A DNA stretch of 64,000 nucleotides from Cordylochernes scorpioides (taxonomy: Eukaryota; Arthropoda; Arachnida; Pseudoscorpiones; Chernetidae). Shown piece after piece: positions 43,491 through 56,604 of the stretch; the stretch's first letter is position 1; each line of letters opens with the position of its first letter. The stretch is taken from positions 143,126,623 to 143,190,622 of the forward strand of contig CP092863.1 in the NCBI GenBank assembly GCA_030710605.1, in the 5' to 3' direction. The translations under genes and the position numbers were made by a program. The notes under the pieces are model-generated. The model was not told the origin of the DNA. It saw nothing but the letters and a program-made list of their open reading frames with translations, and did not search any database.

Positions 43491-43804
43491 ATAAATAATT
43501 ACATCGAGCAATGCTCTTCCGTAAACAATAAATACAAGGTCAGTTAGGCATAAATTGGCATAATTTGTGTTAACTTGGCGAATATATAATAATACATAAT
43601 ATAATTCTAATAAATATCAAATATCAAAATTCGAAACTATTATAGACGCGTATGATTATTTTTAAAATAAATATATATTTATAATTTATATGTAATTCTA
43701 CTGTCTTCAAAGCTTATGTCCATAGTTCATCTAAATTACCCATTCCAAGAGTCTAAGCATAAGTTTTTTCAATATAAAAGGAAGTTCCAAAATGCAATAT
43801 AACA

Positions 43805-43975
43805 GCGGTATGGTAGATTAAACTGGCGAAACCGCTGGGAGGGTTCACCACTGATGAGCCAGGTCCTCCCATTAATTTTTCCATTCCAGTAAGGGCATTA
43901 GAAATTGTTTTATTTTCAAAAGAATCATACGTGTCTATAATAGTTTCGAATTTTGATAACAGATGGCGCGCTAAT
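43805..43975 (+). repeat. CTGATGAGCC module, diverged copy
   Basis: Keeps GGCGAAACCGCTGGGAGGG and CACTGATGAGCC; ends near GATAACAGATGGCGCGC, which also occurs at 40432. Confidence 0.7.
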
Positions 43976-44107
43976 GCATCATAATATATCTTATATTTTA
44001 GCTGTAAACAGTCTGATGAATGCCCACGAGAGCACATACCAATAACACATTTGTTCAATTATTTTTGTATAAAGATCATCTTGATTTTGTACATAGGAAT
44101 ATTTGCC

Positions 44108-44139
44108 CGTTGAAGAAGATAAAATTTCTCGAAAGCTTG
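44108..44139 (+). ncRNA. hammerhead-like motif, degenerate
   Basis: TTGAAGA, a hairpin AGATAAAATTTCT, then CGAAAGCTTG. Same family as 15664-15696; first box incomplete. Confidence 0.35.
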
Positions 44140-44214
44140 CCAATTAAAAGAAATTCTTTATCTTAATTGTATTTATTCTTCCTTTTCACATAATACAATT
44201 ATTTTATTCCAATA

Positions 44215-44490
44215 AAATCCGCCTTTGCCGGTTCCAAGTCCGGATGAAAAAGGAGGAGGGGGAATAGTAACAAGCTCACTAAAAAACCTGGGTTCAGCTG
44301 GCCTGGCTGATAGTACCCTGTAAGGGTTCCAGGGATACAGGATGAGCAGCGTTTGAACTCCATGTTAGGAGCGGCTGCACATGGCGTCTGTTCTTCATGT
44401 CAGAGGCGGCCATTTCTTTTGGAGCTAAGTCGGCCTGCCACTGAGTAGTGCTCCCAGTCTTAATGACAAAGGCAGACGTGTTCTACTTCA
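44215..44490 (-). repeat. inverted copy of the 35640-36005 repeat
   Basis: Matches that repeat in reverse complement over about 270 bp with scattered differences. Confidence 0.75.
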
Positions 44491-44743
44491 CCCAGTGTGT
44501 AGATAAGAAAGAAGAAGACTTTATACATAAAACAAAGACATTATACATAACGCCGAATATAATATTGGTATTTCAATTTTTTGCAAGTGTTTTTACGAAC
44601 CTTTGGGACAATCTTGTACAAGAGAAGCAATGAAGAAAGTTTAAACTGAGTAAAAAATTATATAAATATCAAAATTAATAATCTGTTGATGAAACCAATA
44701 CTTTGCTACAATATAATATATTGGCATATACGCACGAATCTAT

Positions 44744-44843
44744 NNNNNNNNNNNNNNNNNNNNNNNNNNNNNNNNNNNNNNNNNNNNNNNNNNNNNNNNN
44801 NNNNNNNNNNNNNNNNNNNNNNNNNNNNNNNNNNNNNNNNNNN
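44744..44843. other. assembly gap, 100 N
   Basis: Exactly 100 N, the usual scaffold placeholder of unknown true length. Block B begins in mid-gene directly after it. Confidence 0.98.
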
Positions 44844-44845
44844 AA

Positions 44846-45559
44846 GAGGATTGCTTTTTGAATATATGTGATGATCCAATAAATCCAGGCAAGTGGTGCT
44901 ACAAGCTCTCCGTGGGGCCTCTCAATCCCAGAAGGTCCAGCACCTTCAGAGCATCTGGGGATCTAGTGGACGGCGAGCCTGTGACCCTCAAGGTCCTGAA
45001 GGACAAAACAGGCCGACAATTCATGACGGTAGCCGCATGCTACAGTTTGCCGGCCAGTCTGCCGTATGAAATTGAGCATCTGTGTGTCCGGGGTGAAAAG
45101 AAAAAGAAAAAGGTGGTGGTTAGAGAAATATACTTCCGGATCTTTGTCGGAGAGGAAGGAAAGGCGGGCATCTTGAGAGGAGCAGTCTCATCCGCTGCTA
45201 GTGATGATGTCATCTACCCCTCCAGCACCTCTGACGTCCCTCCCTCCATCCCTAGCGCTTGTGATGCAGCTCCCTCCTCCACAAGCGGCACTGACGTCCC
45301 CCCCTCCATCTCTAGCGCTTGTAATGCAGCTCCCTCCTCCACAAACGGCACTGATATACCTCCCTCCATCTCTAGCGCTTGTGATGCAGCTCCCTCCTCC
45401 ACAAGCGGCACTGATGTACCTCCCTCCATCATCAGCGCTTCTGATGTACCTCCCACCTCACTAAGCGCCTGTGATGTCTTTTCCTCCACCACAGAGGTTT
45501 GTGATGTCCCATCCACCTCCCCAAGCGCCTGCGACGTCTCCTCTCCAACCCCCGAGTAA
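44846..45559 (+). CDS. unknown repeat-tailed protein, copy B (5' end in gap)
   Basis: Uninterrupted frame of 237 codons to TAA, missing about 35 N-terminal residues that copy A suggests. It lacks the frameshift of copy A. Order: GKWCYKLSVGPLNPRRSSTF, DLVDGEPVTLKVLKD, FMTVAACYSLPASLPYE, the lysine run, then the 20-residue Ser/Pro repeats. There is no signal peptide or membrane segment in the visible part, and the lysine run could be a nuclear signal. No family recognised. Most differences from copy A within the frame are synonymous. Confidence 0.55.
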   Translation, partial: EDCFLNICDDPINPGKWCYKLSVGPLNPRRSSTFRASGDLVDGEPVTLKVLKDKTGRQFMTVAACYSLPASLPYEIEHLCVRGEKKKKKVVVREIYFRIFVGEEGKAGILRGAVSSAASDDVIYPSSTSDVPPSIPSACDAAPSSTSGTDVPPSISSACNAAPSSTNGTDIPPSISSACDAAPSSTSGTDVPPSIISASDVPPTSLSACDVFSSTTEVCDVPSTSPSACDVSSPTPE

Positions 45560-45604
45560 ATTTACTCCTTCTCCTCCTCCATCCGTCCACCTCCAAACCT
45601 CACC

Positions 45605-45925
45605 AATCCGTCCTCCTCCTCTCTAACTCACCAATCCGTCCTCCTCCTCTCTAACTCACCAATCCGTCCTCCTCCTCTCTAACTCACCAATCCGTCCTCC
45701 TCCTCTCTAACTCACCAATCCGTCCTCCTCCTCTCTAACTCACCAATCCGTCCTCCTCCTCTCTAACTCACCAATCCGTCCTCCTCCTCTCTAACTCACC
45801 AATCCGTCCTCCTCCTCTCTAACTCACCAATCCGTCCTTCTCCTCTCTAACTCACCAATCCGTATTCCTCCTCTTTAACTCACCAATCCGTCCCCTCTCT
45901 AACTCACCAATCCGTCCTCCCCAAC
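45605..45925. repeat. 28-bp CT-rich minisatellite, block B
   Basis: Same as 2716-3090 with about two units fewer. Confidence 0.9.
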
Positions 45926-46506
45926 CATACCCAACCGTCCTCCTCTCAAACCCGAACCCCATCTGTCATCCTCCATAATCTAACCCATCCGCCAAACTGA
46001 CCTTCCACCCCTAGCAAACTCCCAAACTCCTTGACACCCCAGCTCACCCCCCTGTCACTCGAGGCAAAATCGCCAGCGGTTCCCTAAATTATCCATTGGT
46101 ATTGGATTTGAAATAAAATTTGTTGAAGGCACCCAATAGTTTGGTCTATTTTTGTCTAAAACTGATGTTGTTCTCGTTTTTTAAATGTTATATATGAAAT
46201 TTTAAATAGGTTAGTTTCTCTGGATATTTGGAGTTTTGAAGATATGTTTTAATGAACGCGTCGCTGTTTTTTCAGTTATTTCAAAATACCTCATCTTTTT
46301 TTTCCAATTTTATAGGTATTTAGACTTCGAGATCATACATTTTCCTTTGAATATATTATTTCGTTTGACTCGCAAACTTTATTAAAAAAAATAATTATAT
46401 CAGACTGATATATTTTTATTGAACATCCTTTTCTTGAATAAAAAATAACTTTGTGAATTATTTAAAATTTTAATTTTCATCAAAACCTGCTAAATTTATT
46501 GAATAG
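45926..46506. other. spacer, counterpart of 3091-3676
   Basis: Nearly identical to block A; no gene accepted. Confidence 0.4.
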
Positions 46507-46670
46507 GAATTTTTGCACCTGAATATTCTGATATCAATTTCATCAGTTTAAATGAACCAAATAGCCGTACTCAAATGTGGGCAATATTTTCGGCAGAAGA
46601 TTCAAATAACAATATTCCTATGCTAAAGATTGATTATTCAATGTATCTATTTGATTGGTTGGAAATGTAA
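46507..46670 (+). CDS. possible terminal exon, block B copy
   Basis: Frame and stop kept relative to 3677-3840, with the AG acceptor at 46505-46506. Confidence 0.35.
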
Positions 46671-47970
46671 GATTCCTACTGATTTATTTTATAACTATCC
46701 TTAGTACACTGGAAACAGGCTATGATATTCATAGTTGGTAGAAGTTGGCGACAAATGTCGGGATATGTGAAAATATCAACTTTGGCACTTACAATTGTGC
46801 CTCATTGGTTATTCCCAATCGCTGGTGGTGTTTGACGTATGCAAGAATCAGGGTCATCGGAGCAATTTTTCTCAGAGAATAGAGCTCAATCTGATACTCG
46901 AGCAACAGTTTAGACCACTCGCTCACCGAGGCTGAGATATAGTTTTCTGGGGGTATATGCTTTCACAGTGATTAGCGCCTTCTTTAACAAAATATCTTAC
47001 TCACAAAGTATTACATTGCTGAATAGAAAACTAAATTAATATATATATATATATGTAATATTGTTCCAAATGTCGATGTATGGATGAACTGGCAGACGTG
47101 TACGTGAGGCGAGTTTTGATGTTCTTCCCACACGCGGACAACAAGAAGTAGAGGCAGGGCTAGATGTTAGCACCGAGAGTGATCGGGGACAGCCCACGGG
47201 ACACAAACTTGGATGCTTATCCCCGAGACATGGAGAGAGAGACTGAAGTGAACTGCCGAGAAACACCCCCTAGAACCATCTGCTGACCCCCTGCCAAAAC
47301 CTGTCCTGTTTACAGGGGGGTCTATAAAGAGTCCCTGGGAGCCCGACATGGGCTTTGGCATTTTTCCTCCCCTCTGTCCCTGCCACCAGCTGACAGAACA
47401 CTCTTTGGATCTTTATTTTGACGACAACATTTTTAGTTTTACATACAAATAGGGGTTTACAGATAATATTAATAAAGATATAGCCTATATACAAAATATG
47501 GGGGTGGCAGCAAAAAGAAATGGTGTACATTCCAAAAGAAGGGCATGATCTTTTAAGCTATAGGCTTTAACTATTTGGAATATATGTGACATATACTAAA
47601 AGTGTCATCATTATACAGTTCAAAATATACTATATATACATTTAAATAAAAACCGCACATCTCTCTGATCGAAAAATAAATTATATTCCCGCAATCACAC
47701 ACACACAAAGCCTTTATTAAGACAATACTCTTATACAGATTCTCCGTACAAGGTGCAATATCAGGAAAAGAGCAGCACAGGAAACCACTAGTTCCGCAAC
47801 TATATGGAATTATTAGTAATAAGGAAAAGTAAGATTTAATATGAAAGGTCGACGCAATCGCCCCAAGTCTTCAATTCCATAAGCGCGGAGCAGAAATAGG
47901 GACTAAGTTATTTAGTTCACCATAAATATAGCATCCAGACACAAAAAAGGAGGTTTACTCCAGCACAGCC
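46671..47970. other. spacer, counterpart of 3841-5138
   Basis: About 99% like block A by eye; no gene recognised. Confidence 0.4.
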
Positions 47971-49247
47971 ATCCATATTTCCAGCTCCGCAATCTCATCG
48001 TCGACCAACACGATGGCCCCTCGATGTTTCGTCATCATTCTGAGGTGTAAGAACAATAGCTTCCAAGTTCTCTTTTCTCCCTCTTTACACCTACTGCCTT
48101 GTAAAAATTATATAGGGCCTGAGCAACTAGTCTGCTTGTTTGGGCACTGGTTAACATCATTTGGATTGACCTAAATTGGCTGGTGTCTACCATTGAAAAG
48201 AATGTCCTTCTCTCCTCACTAATATCTTGGCATTCATAGATATAATGAGATAGTTCAGTTTCCATATTTTCTTTGCAGAGATCACAAATCCTATCACCCT
48301 CTTTGAAAATGTTTGTATGGTTTTCCTTGAAAAACGAATATAGTATTCTCTGTTGTGCGATATAGCGTTTTACTGGGAATGGAAAGTTGCTAAGTAAATA
48401 GTTTTCAATTCGAAATGAACTGTGTAAATACTTATAGTGAGGGTAGAATTTAGAATTCTCTATTTTTGCCTGGTCACTTTGAATAGATTGTTCTATTGCA
48501 ATTTTAGTTATTAAAGTATTTCTTGCCGGATAATCCTTGCATCGTTGCAGTTAATTAACCAAGAAAATCCTGTTGAGTTGAGTATGTTGGCCAAACTTTC
48601 CGCAAGTCCAATATATATATTTATATTTCTTGATATCTCATATAGTTGAGCTAAGCATATATGGGGGAGTCGGCTGCTGTTCATTTTTAGAATTCTAAGC
48701 CAGAACCCGAGTGTAAGTTTCAGCACCGTAACTCCCAGTGACGTTCTTCCGCACTCCATACGTAGAATAAAACCAGGAGTATATCTGGGTAAATTTAGAA
48801 GTCTCCGTAAGAAATTGTCTTGTACCCTGTCAACCAAGTTTTTTTGGTTGTTTGCCCAAATTGGAGCTGCGTAGAGCAAGGTTGACAGAGCCATTGAGTC
48901 TAGAAGCTTGAGTTAGGATCTGATAGAATTGATTCTTGTTTTAGTCGATATTGCCCAAACCGCATTAATAGCATTTAGCGCCTTGTTTTTAAAATGCTTT
49001 GCCGCCTGTTGAGTTGAGTTTGACGCTGTCAGCTGGTAACCCAGATACGTGTATTTAGATGTTATAGTGAGAGGCAATTGTCCCCAGAACCAAACATCCG
49101 ATCGGGCCTTTCGACCTCCATTTCTAAACACCATAACCTTTGATTTGCTCTGGTTCAGCGTTAAAAAATTATCTTCGAAGTATTTTCTGAATACATTGAT
49201 CTTTTTTGTAAATTTATCTTGGATTCTCCGATATTTTCGCAATCAGG
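47971..49247 (-). pseudogene. LINE RT C-terminal relic, block B
   Basis: Same fragment as 5139-6415, including the in-frame TAA (48913-48915) and the later frameshift. Confidence 0.8.
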
Positions 49248-50000
49248 ATATTAATATTTTTCAAAAAGCTTTTTTAATTTCAAATATTTTGAAAAATAAA
49301 CGTGCTGATCATCAAAACACGTCGTGCAATGATCAACGTTTTTTTTTTTTTTTTCATCCAAAATGTGCTTTTTTCATTTAAATGTTGAATTTTGAGGATT
49401 TCTATAATTTTAGAAATGTAAATACAGTAAAAATCAGCATAGGAATTTCTATTTTGTTCCAAGCAATAATATACTCACCAGACAATCTGAACACAATTAT
49501 CGTTTATAGTTTGGTAAATTTAGAAGTAAATGGTTTCATATGGAAAAGTGAGGTTAATTTTTTTACATACGATTATTAATTTAGTAATGTTTAAAACTAT
49601 CCGATAGGATGGATGATATACAATAATTCTTTTAGAAATTTGATATTTCCAGTTTTAAATTTACACAGGAAAAATATTTTTGAATTGGTTTTTCAATGTA
49701 TTGGTGAGCTAGGCATGTTTTATTATTAAGTAAAAAATATTTGCATAAAATCCCTCGCATATTATAAAGAATACATGGCCGCATGAATCATAAGAGTTAA
49801 AATACCCATTGAAAATATCGATTTTGATTCATTATCAGTGGAGAAGCTATCGAATTTGACACCCACGTCCTGAGATCGATTAGTTTATTGAGATTTTTAG
49901 AGAGCTAAAGAATGTGTGAACAAAAGATAACGATCAGAGTACTATTGCGCTTCTTCTGGTAAAAAGGGCTGAAGGCAAATATGGTGCCCAAATAAATATA
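49248..50000. other. AT-rich spacer
   Basis: Counterpart of 6416-7165, with a T16 run where block A has T14. Confidence 0.4.
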
Positions 50001-50937
50001 CCCTCCGTCCTCCTCCCCAACCTCAACCATCCATCCTCTCCCCAACCTCAACCATCCATCCTCTCCCCAACCTCAACCATCCATCCTCTTCCCCAACCTC
50101 AACCAACCGTCCTCTCCCCAATCTCAACTTTCCATCCTCTCCCCAACCTCAATTATCCGTCCTCCTCCCCAACCTCAACCATCCGTCCTCTCCCCAAACT
50201 CAAACTTCCATCCTCTCCCCAACTTCAACCATGCATCCTCTCCCAACCTCAACCATCCATCCTCCTCCCCAACCTCAACCATCCGTCCTCTCCCCAACCT
50301 TAACCATCCGTCCTCTCCCCAACCTCAACCATCCATCCTCTCCCCAACCTCAACCTTCCATCCTCTCGCCAACCTCAACCATCCGTCCTCTCCCCAACCT
50401 CAACCTTCCATCCTCTCCCCAACCTCAACCATTCATCCTCTCCCCAACCTCAACCATTCATCCTCCTCCCCAAACTCAACCATCCGTCCTCTCCCCAACC
50501 TCAACTTTCCATCCTCTCCCCAACCTCAACCATCTATCCTCCTTCCCAAACCCAACCATCCGTCCTCTCCCCAACTTCAACCATCCGTCCTCTCCCCAAC
50601 CTCAACCTTCCATCCTCCTCCCCAACCTCAACCATCCGTCCTCTCCCCAACCTCAACCTTCCATCCTCTCCCCAAACTCAACCTTCCATCCTCTCCCCAA
50701 CTTCAACCTTCCATCCTCTCCCCAACCTCAACCATCTATCCTCCTTCCCAAACTCAACCATCCGTCCTCTCCCCAAACTCAACCTTCCATCCTCTCCCCA
50801 ACTTCAACCATCCGTTTTCTTTCCAACCTCAACCATCCGTCATCTTCCCAACTTCAACCATCCGTCAACTCCCCAACTTTAACCATCCGTCCTCTCCCCA
50901 ACCTCGACCATCCGTCCTCTCCCCAACCTCAACCTCT
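50001..50937. repeat. 25-bp CT-rich minisatellite, block B
   Basis: Counterpart of 7166-8080 with a different arrangement of unit variants. Confidence 0.9.
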
Positions 50938-51207
50938 GTATAGTATTAATACTTTTTATTTTCATCGAAACCTGCTGAATTTATTGAATATTGAAACAAT
51001 ATGACTTCATAGATTCTGATATAGAATATGTTTATTGTATTTTTGCCATTACCTGGAGGTTTTTAGCAGCAAGCATCATATTCTGATTTTCAATTCCAAA
51101 ATAAACACCTGTGCTTAAAGCTTGCATTACTTCAACATCATATATAATATTTATATAATTAAAATGTTCTTCAGTTGAGTTTCTTTTTATTTTATCAAAA
51201 CATTCTC

Positions 51208-51241
51208 AAGCTTTCGGAGATCTCTGCCCTTCTACTTTAGA
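51208..51241 (-). ncRNA. hammerhead-like motif, degenerate, block B
   Basis: Counterpart of 8348-8381. Confidence 0.35.
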
Positions 51242-51440
51242 ACATAAATAAAACATCGCCTGATGTTGAACATATGGCAACCTATATATTGTTATATATG
51301 TTATACTGTTTCTATTTAACCTTCAGCCTTGTTTAAACATATATTTATAATTTAGTTACAGTCTATATATATATATATTAAAAAACGAAATAAAAGATAA
51401 AAAGATCAGGTGTTGAAATCAATATTAAAAATGGAATATC

Positions 51441-52495
51441 CTCGCCTTTTTATCTTTTATTTTTTTATTTCGTTTTTTAATGTGCTAAGCGTATTTACGC
51501 AAGTTTGGCCTTAAATACCCATTTCTTGGTTTTTCGGGAAGCCATTGGGACCAAAATATCTTTTTTGGTCGCAATGGTTCAGCCTACTCCACGCTGACGA
51601 GCGACAAAAGCGCGAAACGCGTTCGTGGATGGCTTTTCTTGATTTATCAAGATATTGGGTTGGCCAAATATCAGGGAACAGGCTGAATCAATGTTTAGTT
51701 GATTTCTGTTCTACCAGATGGCGCTCTGCCTTCTGTAAAGCACATGTGCTCCTGGTCAGGATATGCCATTTTTAATATTGATTTTAACACCTGATCTTTT
51801 TATCTTTTTTTTTTTTTTTATTTCGTTTTTTAATGTTCTAAGTGTATTTACGCAAGTTTGGCCTTAAATACCCATTTCTTGGTTTTTCGGGAAGCCATTG
51901 GGACCAAAATATCTTTTTTGGTCGCAATGGTTCAGCCTACTCCACGCTGACGAGCGACAAAAGCGCGAAACGCGTTCGTGGATGGCTTTTCTTGATTTAT
52001 CAAGATATTGGGTTGGCCAAATATCAGGGAACAGGCTAAATCAATGTTTAGTTGATTTCTGTTCTACCAGATGGCGCTCTGCCTTCTGTAAAGCACATGT
52101 GCTCCTGGTCAGGATATGCCATTTTTAATATTGATTTTAACACCTGATCTTTTTATCTTTTATTTTTTTTATTTCGTTTTTTAATGTTCTAAGTGTATTT
52201 ACGCAAGTTTGGCCTTAAATACCCTTTTCTTAGTTTTTCGGGAAGCTATTGGGATCAAAAAATATTTTTGGTCGCAATGGTTCAGCCTACTCCACGCTGA
52301 CGAGCGCCAAAAGCGCGAAACGCGTTCGTGGATGGCTTTTCTTGATTTATCAAAAAATTGGTTTGGCCAAATATCAGGGAACAGGCTAAATCAATGTTTA
52401 GTTTATTTCTGTTCCACCAGATGGCGCTCTGCCTTCTGTAAAGCACATGTGCTCCTGGTCAGGATATGCCATTTTTAATATATATATATATATAT
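51441..52495 (+). repeat. 350-bp satellite, three units, block B
   Basis: Units share GGTCGCAATGG at 51567, 51920 and 52270. The third holds CCACCAGATGGCGCT (52414-52428), which fits all 15 positions of the CTCF consensus. Confidence 0.8.
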
Positions 52496-52735
52496 AGCCA
52501 TGCAATACAGCACCACGCTAGATGAATTACATATTTATTATGGCTCAATTGATTATACTAACAGTTTTTCTGGATCTTTATATTTACACAGATTATACTA
52601 TATACAACATGTTCCCCTTTTAATTAAATCCGGGGTAATATATTTTGAACCGAAGTACAGGCGGGAGAATTCTCCTGGTTCCTCTTCACCACTGGACGGT
52701 CTGGGCCTCCTCTCGGTAAACACTGGGTCTTCTCT
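52496..52735. other. truncated unit start and unique spacer
   Basis: 52497-52610 matches the start of the 7.5-kb unit, then switches to unique sequence with no recognised gene. Confidence 0.5.
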
Positions 52736-52885
52736 AAAGTAGAATGCCAATTGATAAACCCTATTTAAGCTTTCTCTAAGTGGAATGCCAATTGATCAAT
52801 CCTATTCAGGCTTTCTCTAAGTGGAATGCCAATTGATCAATCCTATTCAGGCTTTCTCTAAGTGGAATGCCAATTGAACAATCTT
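52736..52885. repeat. 41-bp minisatellite
   Basis: Three to four units containing CTTTCTCTAAGTGGAATGCC followed by AATTGATCAATCC. Confidence 0.85.
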
Positions 52886-53404
52886 ACAATCTCATCTAGC
52901 ACTTCTATTGTGGTTGGAATCCTCTTGAACTCTCATTTGTATCTCTATTTTGGAACCTTTATCTTCTTCATAATCTTTATCTATATTCTTCTTCTTTATA
53001 TAATCTTTATCTAAATATTCTTATTCTTTATAATCTTGATATATATATTCCTTACCATTATAAACTTTAACTCTATATTCTTCTCTTCTTTACAATCTTC
53101 ATCTCTATATTCTTATTTTTATAATCTTTATTTGTTTTCTTCTTTAGAACTTTATATTCTTCTTCTTTATATTTTTATTCTATAGAATCTTTATCTACAT
53201 TCTTCTTTTTTCTATAATATTTATCTATATTCTTATTCTTTTTTACTCATTTTTAAATTTAAAAATAATATATTTATTAAAATATACATCAACTTATATG
53301 ATATACATATATTAATTTTTCTTTCTTTCTTACTTTCGAACGTTATTTATTTGAAAAGAGCTTCTTCTTCTTATTTTTTTAAATCGAGAAATGAACCTTT
53401 AAAC
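52886..53404. other. CTT/TATA-rich low-complexity stretch
   Basis: Loose repeats of TTCTTCTTTATAATCTTTATC; no gene. Confidence 0.6.
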
Positions 53405-54290
53405 ATGTATCAATTCGAATATAAATGAATTATTTAAAATGTATATCCATTAGTATGTGTCCATGTGTCCAAATGTATATCCATTAGTGTGTATCCATTA
53501 GTATGTATATTATCCAAATGTATATCCAAATGTATATCCGAATGAACTTTTTGAAATGTATATCAAATCGAATATAAATTAACTTCTTCAATGTATCAAT
53601 TCGAATATATAAATTAATGTTTTGAAATGTTTATCAATTCGATTTTAAATTAACCTTTTGAAATGTATTAAGTCGAATATAAATAAACTTCTTGAATGTA
53701 TCAATTCGAATATAAATTAATTTTTTGAATGTATCAATGTAATATATAAATTAACTTTTTGAAAAATGTATCAATTCGAATATTAATTAACATTTTGAAT
53801 GTATCAATTCGAATATATAAATTAACTTCTTGAATGTATCAATTCGAATATAAATTAATGTTTTGAAATGTATATCAATTCGATTTTAAATTAACCTTTT
53901 GAAAGGTATTAAGTCGATTATAAATAAACTTCTTGAATGTATCAATTCGAATATAAATTAATTTTTTGAATGTATCAATTCGAATATATAAATTAACTTT
54001 TTGTAAAATGTATCAATTCGAATATTAAATAACATTTTGAATGTATCAATTCGAATATATAAATTAACTTCTTGAATGTATCAATTCGAATATATAAATT
54101 AACTTCTTGAATGTATATTAATTCGAATATAAATTATCTTTTTGAAATATATCAATTCGAATGTAAATTAACTTTTAGAAATATATCATTTCGAATATTA
54201 ATTGACCTTTTTGAAATATATCACTTTGAATATAAATGAAATTTTTGAAATATATCAATTCGAATATAAATTAACTTTTTGAAATTTAGC
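53405..54290. repeat. AT-rich minisatellite before copy III
   Basis: Same family as 28030-28690, with an internal duplication of about 300 bp. Confidence 0.88.
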
Positions 54291-54687
54291 AATTAAAATA
54301 TAAATTATCACTAAATTCACTTTTTCCAATATAATTTATATAGATCTAGTTTTCTCTCTAAATTTCGAACGTTAGGCTTAATATTTTCAGAATTTTAATG
54401 ATCTTTCCGTATCCCGGCGCTGCCACCATGTTATATATATTATAATGTTTCTATTTAACCTTTAGCCTTATTTAAAGATATATTTATAATATAGTTACAG
54501 TCTGTATGTGCACCACGCTAGATGAATTACATATTTATTATGGCTCAATTGATTATACTAACAGTGTTGCTGGATCTTTATATTTACACAGATTATACTA
54601 TATACAACATATATATGTTGAAAACCAAGCAATCCACTTTGAATGTAGTACACTTTTTTTTTTGGATTGAATGTTTATTACAATTTT

Positions 54688-54727
54688 CCATATTCCGATG
54701 AAGGAGTTCGCCTATCTTCATCGGGGG
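54688..54727 (-). ncRNA. hammerhead-like hairpin, unit copy III
   Basis: As 12606-12645, with changes in the GAAATATTG box. Confidence 0.25.
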
Positions 54728-54964
54728 AATTCATACCTTGTAAACATCCACGTGAAGTGGCGAGGGTTTGTATAAGACAGATTGGTGTGGACAAATTTAT
54801 TATTATATATTTTGAATATATTTCTATTGAAAGATTTGGCCACACCAACCAGCCTTATACAAACCCTCGCAACTCGTGCATCACGTGGTTAATTTCTTTT
54901 CAAAGTTTGAATTCAAAGACTTCGCCGATATGTTCCCTTCTCTAACTTCAAGCAAACGTTCCTC

Positions 54965-56600
54965 CTCCTCATCCTTAACCATCCGTCCCCTGCTCATCCT
55001 CAAACATCCGTCCCCCTGCTCATCCTCAACCATCCGTCCCCCTGCTCATCTGATGCATCCGTCCCCCTCCTCATCCTCAACCATCCGTCCCCTGCTCATC
55101 CTCATGCATCCGTCCCTCTCACCATCCTCAACCATCCGTCCCTCTCACCATCATCAACCATCCGTTCCTTCTCACCATCTTCAACCATCCGTCCCTCTCA
55201 CCATCCTCAACCATCCGTCCCTCTCACCATCCTACAGCATCCGTTCCTCTCCTCATCCTCAAACCTCCGTTCCTCCTCATCCTCAAACCTCCGTTCCTCT
55301 CCTCATCCTCAAACCTCCGTTCCTCCTCATCCTCTAGAATCCGTCCTTCTCACCATCTTCAACCATCCGTCCTCTCCTCAACATCCTCAATAATCCATCC
55401 TCTCCTCAACATCCCAAACATCCGTCCTCTCCTCACCATCTTCAACCATTCGTCCTCTCCTAAACATCCTCAAACATCCGTCCTCTCCTCAACATATTCA
55501 ACCATCCGTCCCCCTGCTCATCCTCAAATATCCGTCCTCTCCTCATCTTCAACCATCCGTCCTCTCCTCATCCTCAAATATCCGTCCTCTCCTCATCCTT
55601 ATCCAAGCATCTGTGTTCCTCCTCAATCTCCATAATTCTGTCCTCCTCAATTTCAGTCAACCGCCCTCCTTCCGAAAATACGCTTCTCATCTTCCTCCGT
55701 ATTCAGAAATCCGTTACCTCTCCAATTTCAACCATCAGTCCCTCTCACAAACCTCAACTCATCCGTTCCTCTCCCAAACTTCACTCATCCGTTCTCCTGA
55801 CCATCCTCAAGCATCCACCCCCCTCCTCTTCCTCAAGCATAAATCCTCCTCCCCCTTCTCATCCTCAAGCATCCGTCCCCCTCCTCATCTTCAAACATCC
55901 ATCCCCCTCCTCATCCTCAAGCATCCGCCCCCCTCCTCTTCCTCAAGCATCGATACCCCTCCCCCTACTCATCCTCAAGCATACGTCCCCCTCCTCATCC
56001 TCAAGCATCCGTCTCTTTCCTCATCCTCAAGCATCCGTCCCTCTGCTCATCCTCAAGCATCCGTCCCCCTCTCTTCCTCAAGCATCCGTCCCACTCCTCA
56101 TCCTCAAATATCCGTCCCACTCCTCATCCTCAAATATCCGTCCCCCTCCTCATCCTCAAGCATCCGTCCCTCTGCTCATCGTCAAGCATCCGTCCCCCTC
56201 CTCATCCTCAAGCATCCGTCCCCCTCCTCATCCTCAAGCATCCGCCCCCCTCCTCATCCTCAAACATCCGTCCCTCTGCTCATCCTCAAGCATCCGTCCC
56301 TCTGCTCATCCTCAAGAATCCTTCCCCCTCCTCTTCCTCAAGCATCCGTCCCTCTGCTCATCCTCAAGCATCCGTCCCCCTCCTCATCCTCAAGCATCCG
56401 TCCCCCTCCTCTTCCTCAAGCATCCGTCCCCCTCCTCATCTTCAAGCATCCGTCCCCCTCCTCATCCTCAAGCATCCGTCCCCCTCCTCATCCTCAAGCA
56501 TCCGTCCCTCTCCTCATCCTCAACCATCCAACCTCCTGCCCAACCTCATCTATCCGTCCTCTTTTCTAATCTCAACCATCCGTCTCCTCCCCAAGTTTGG
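54965..56600. repeat. 26-bp CT-rich minisatellite, unit copy III
   Basis: Counterpart of 12895-14540. Confidence 0.9.
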
Positions 56601-56604
56601 CGAG

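Noticed and set aside
44686-44871. 61-codon frame spanning the N gap
   Set aside because: More than half of it is N; it is not a real coding frame.
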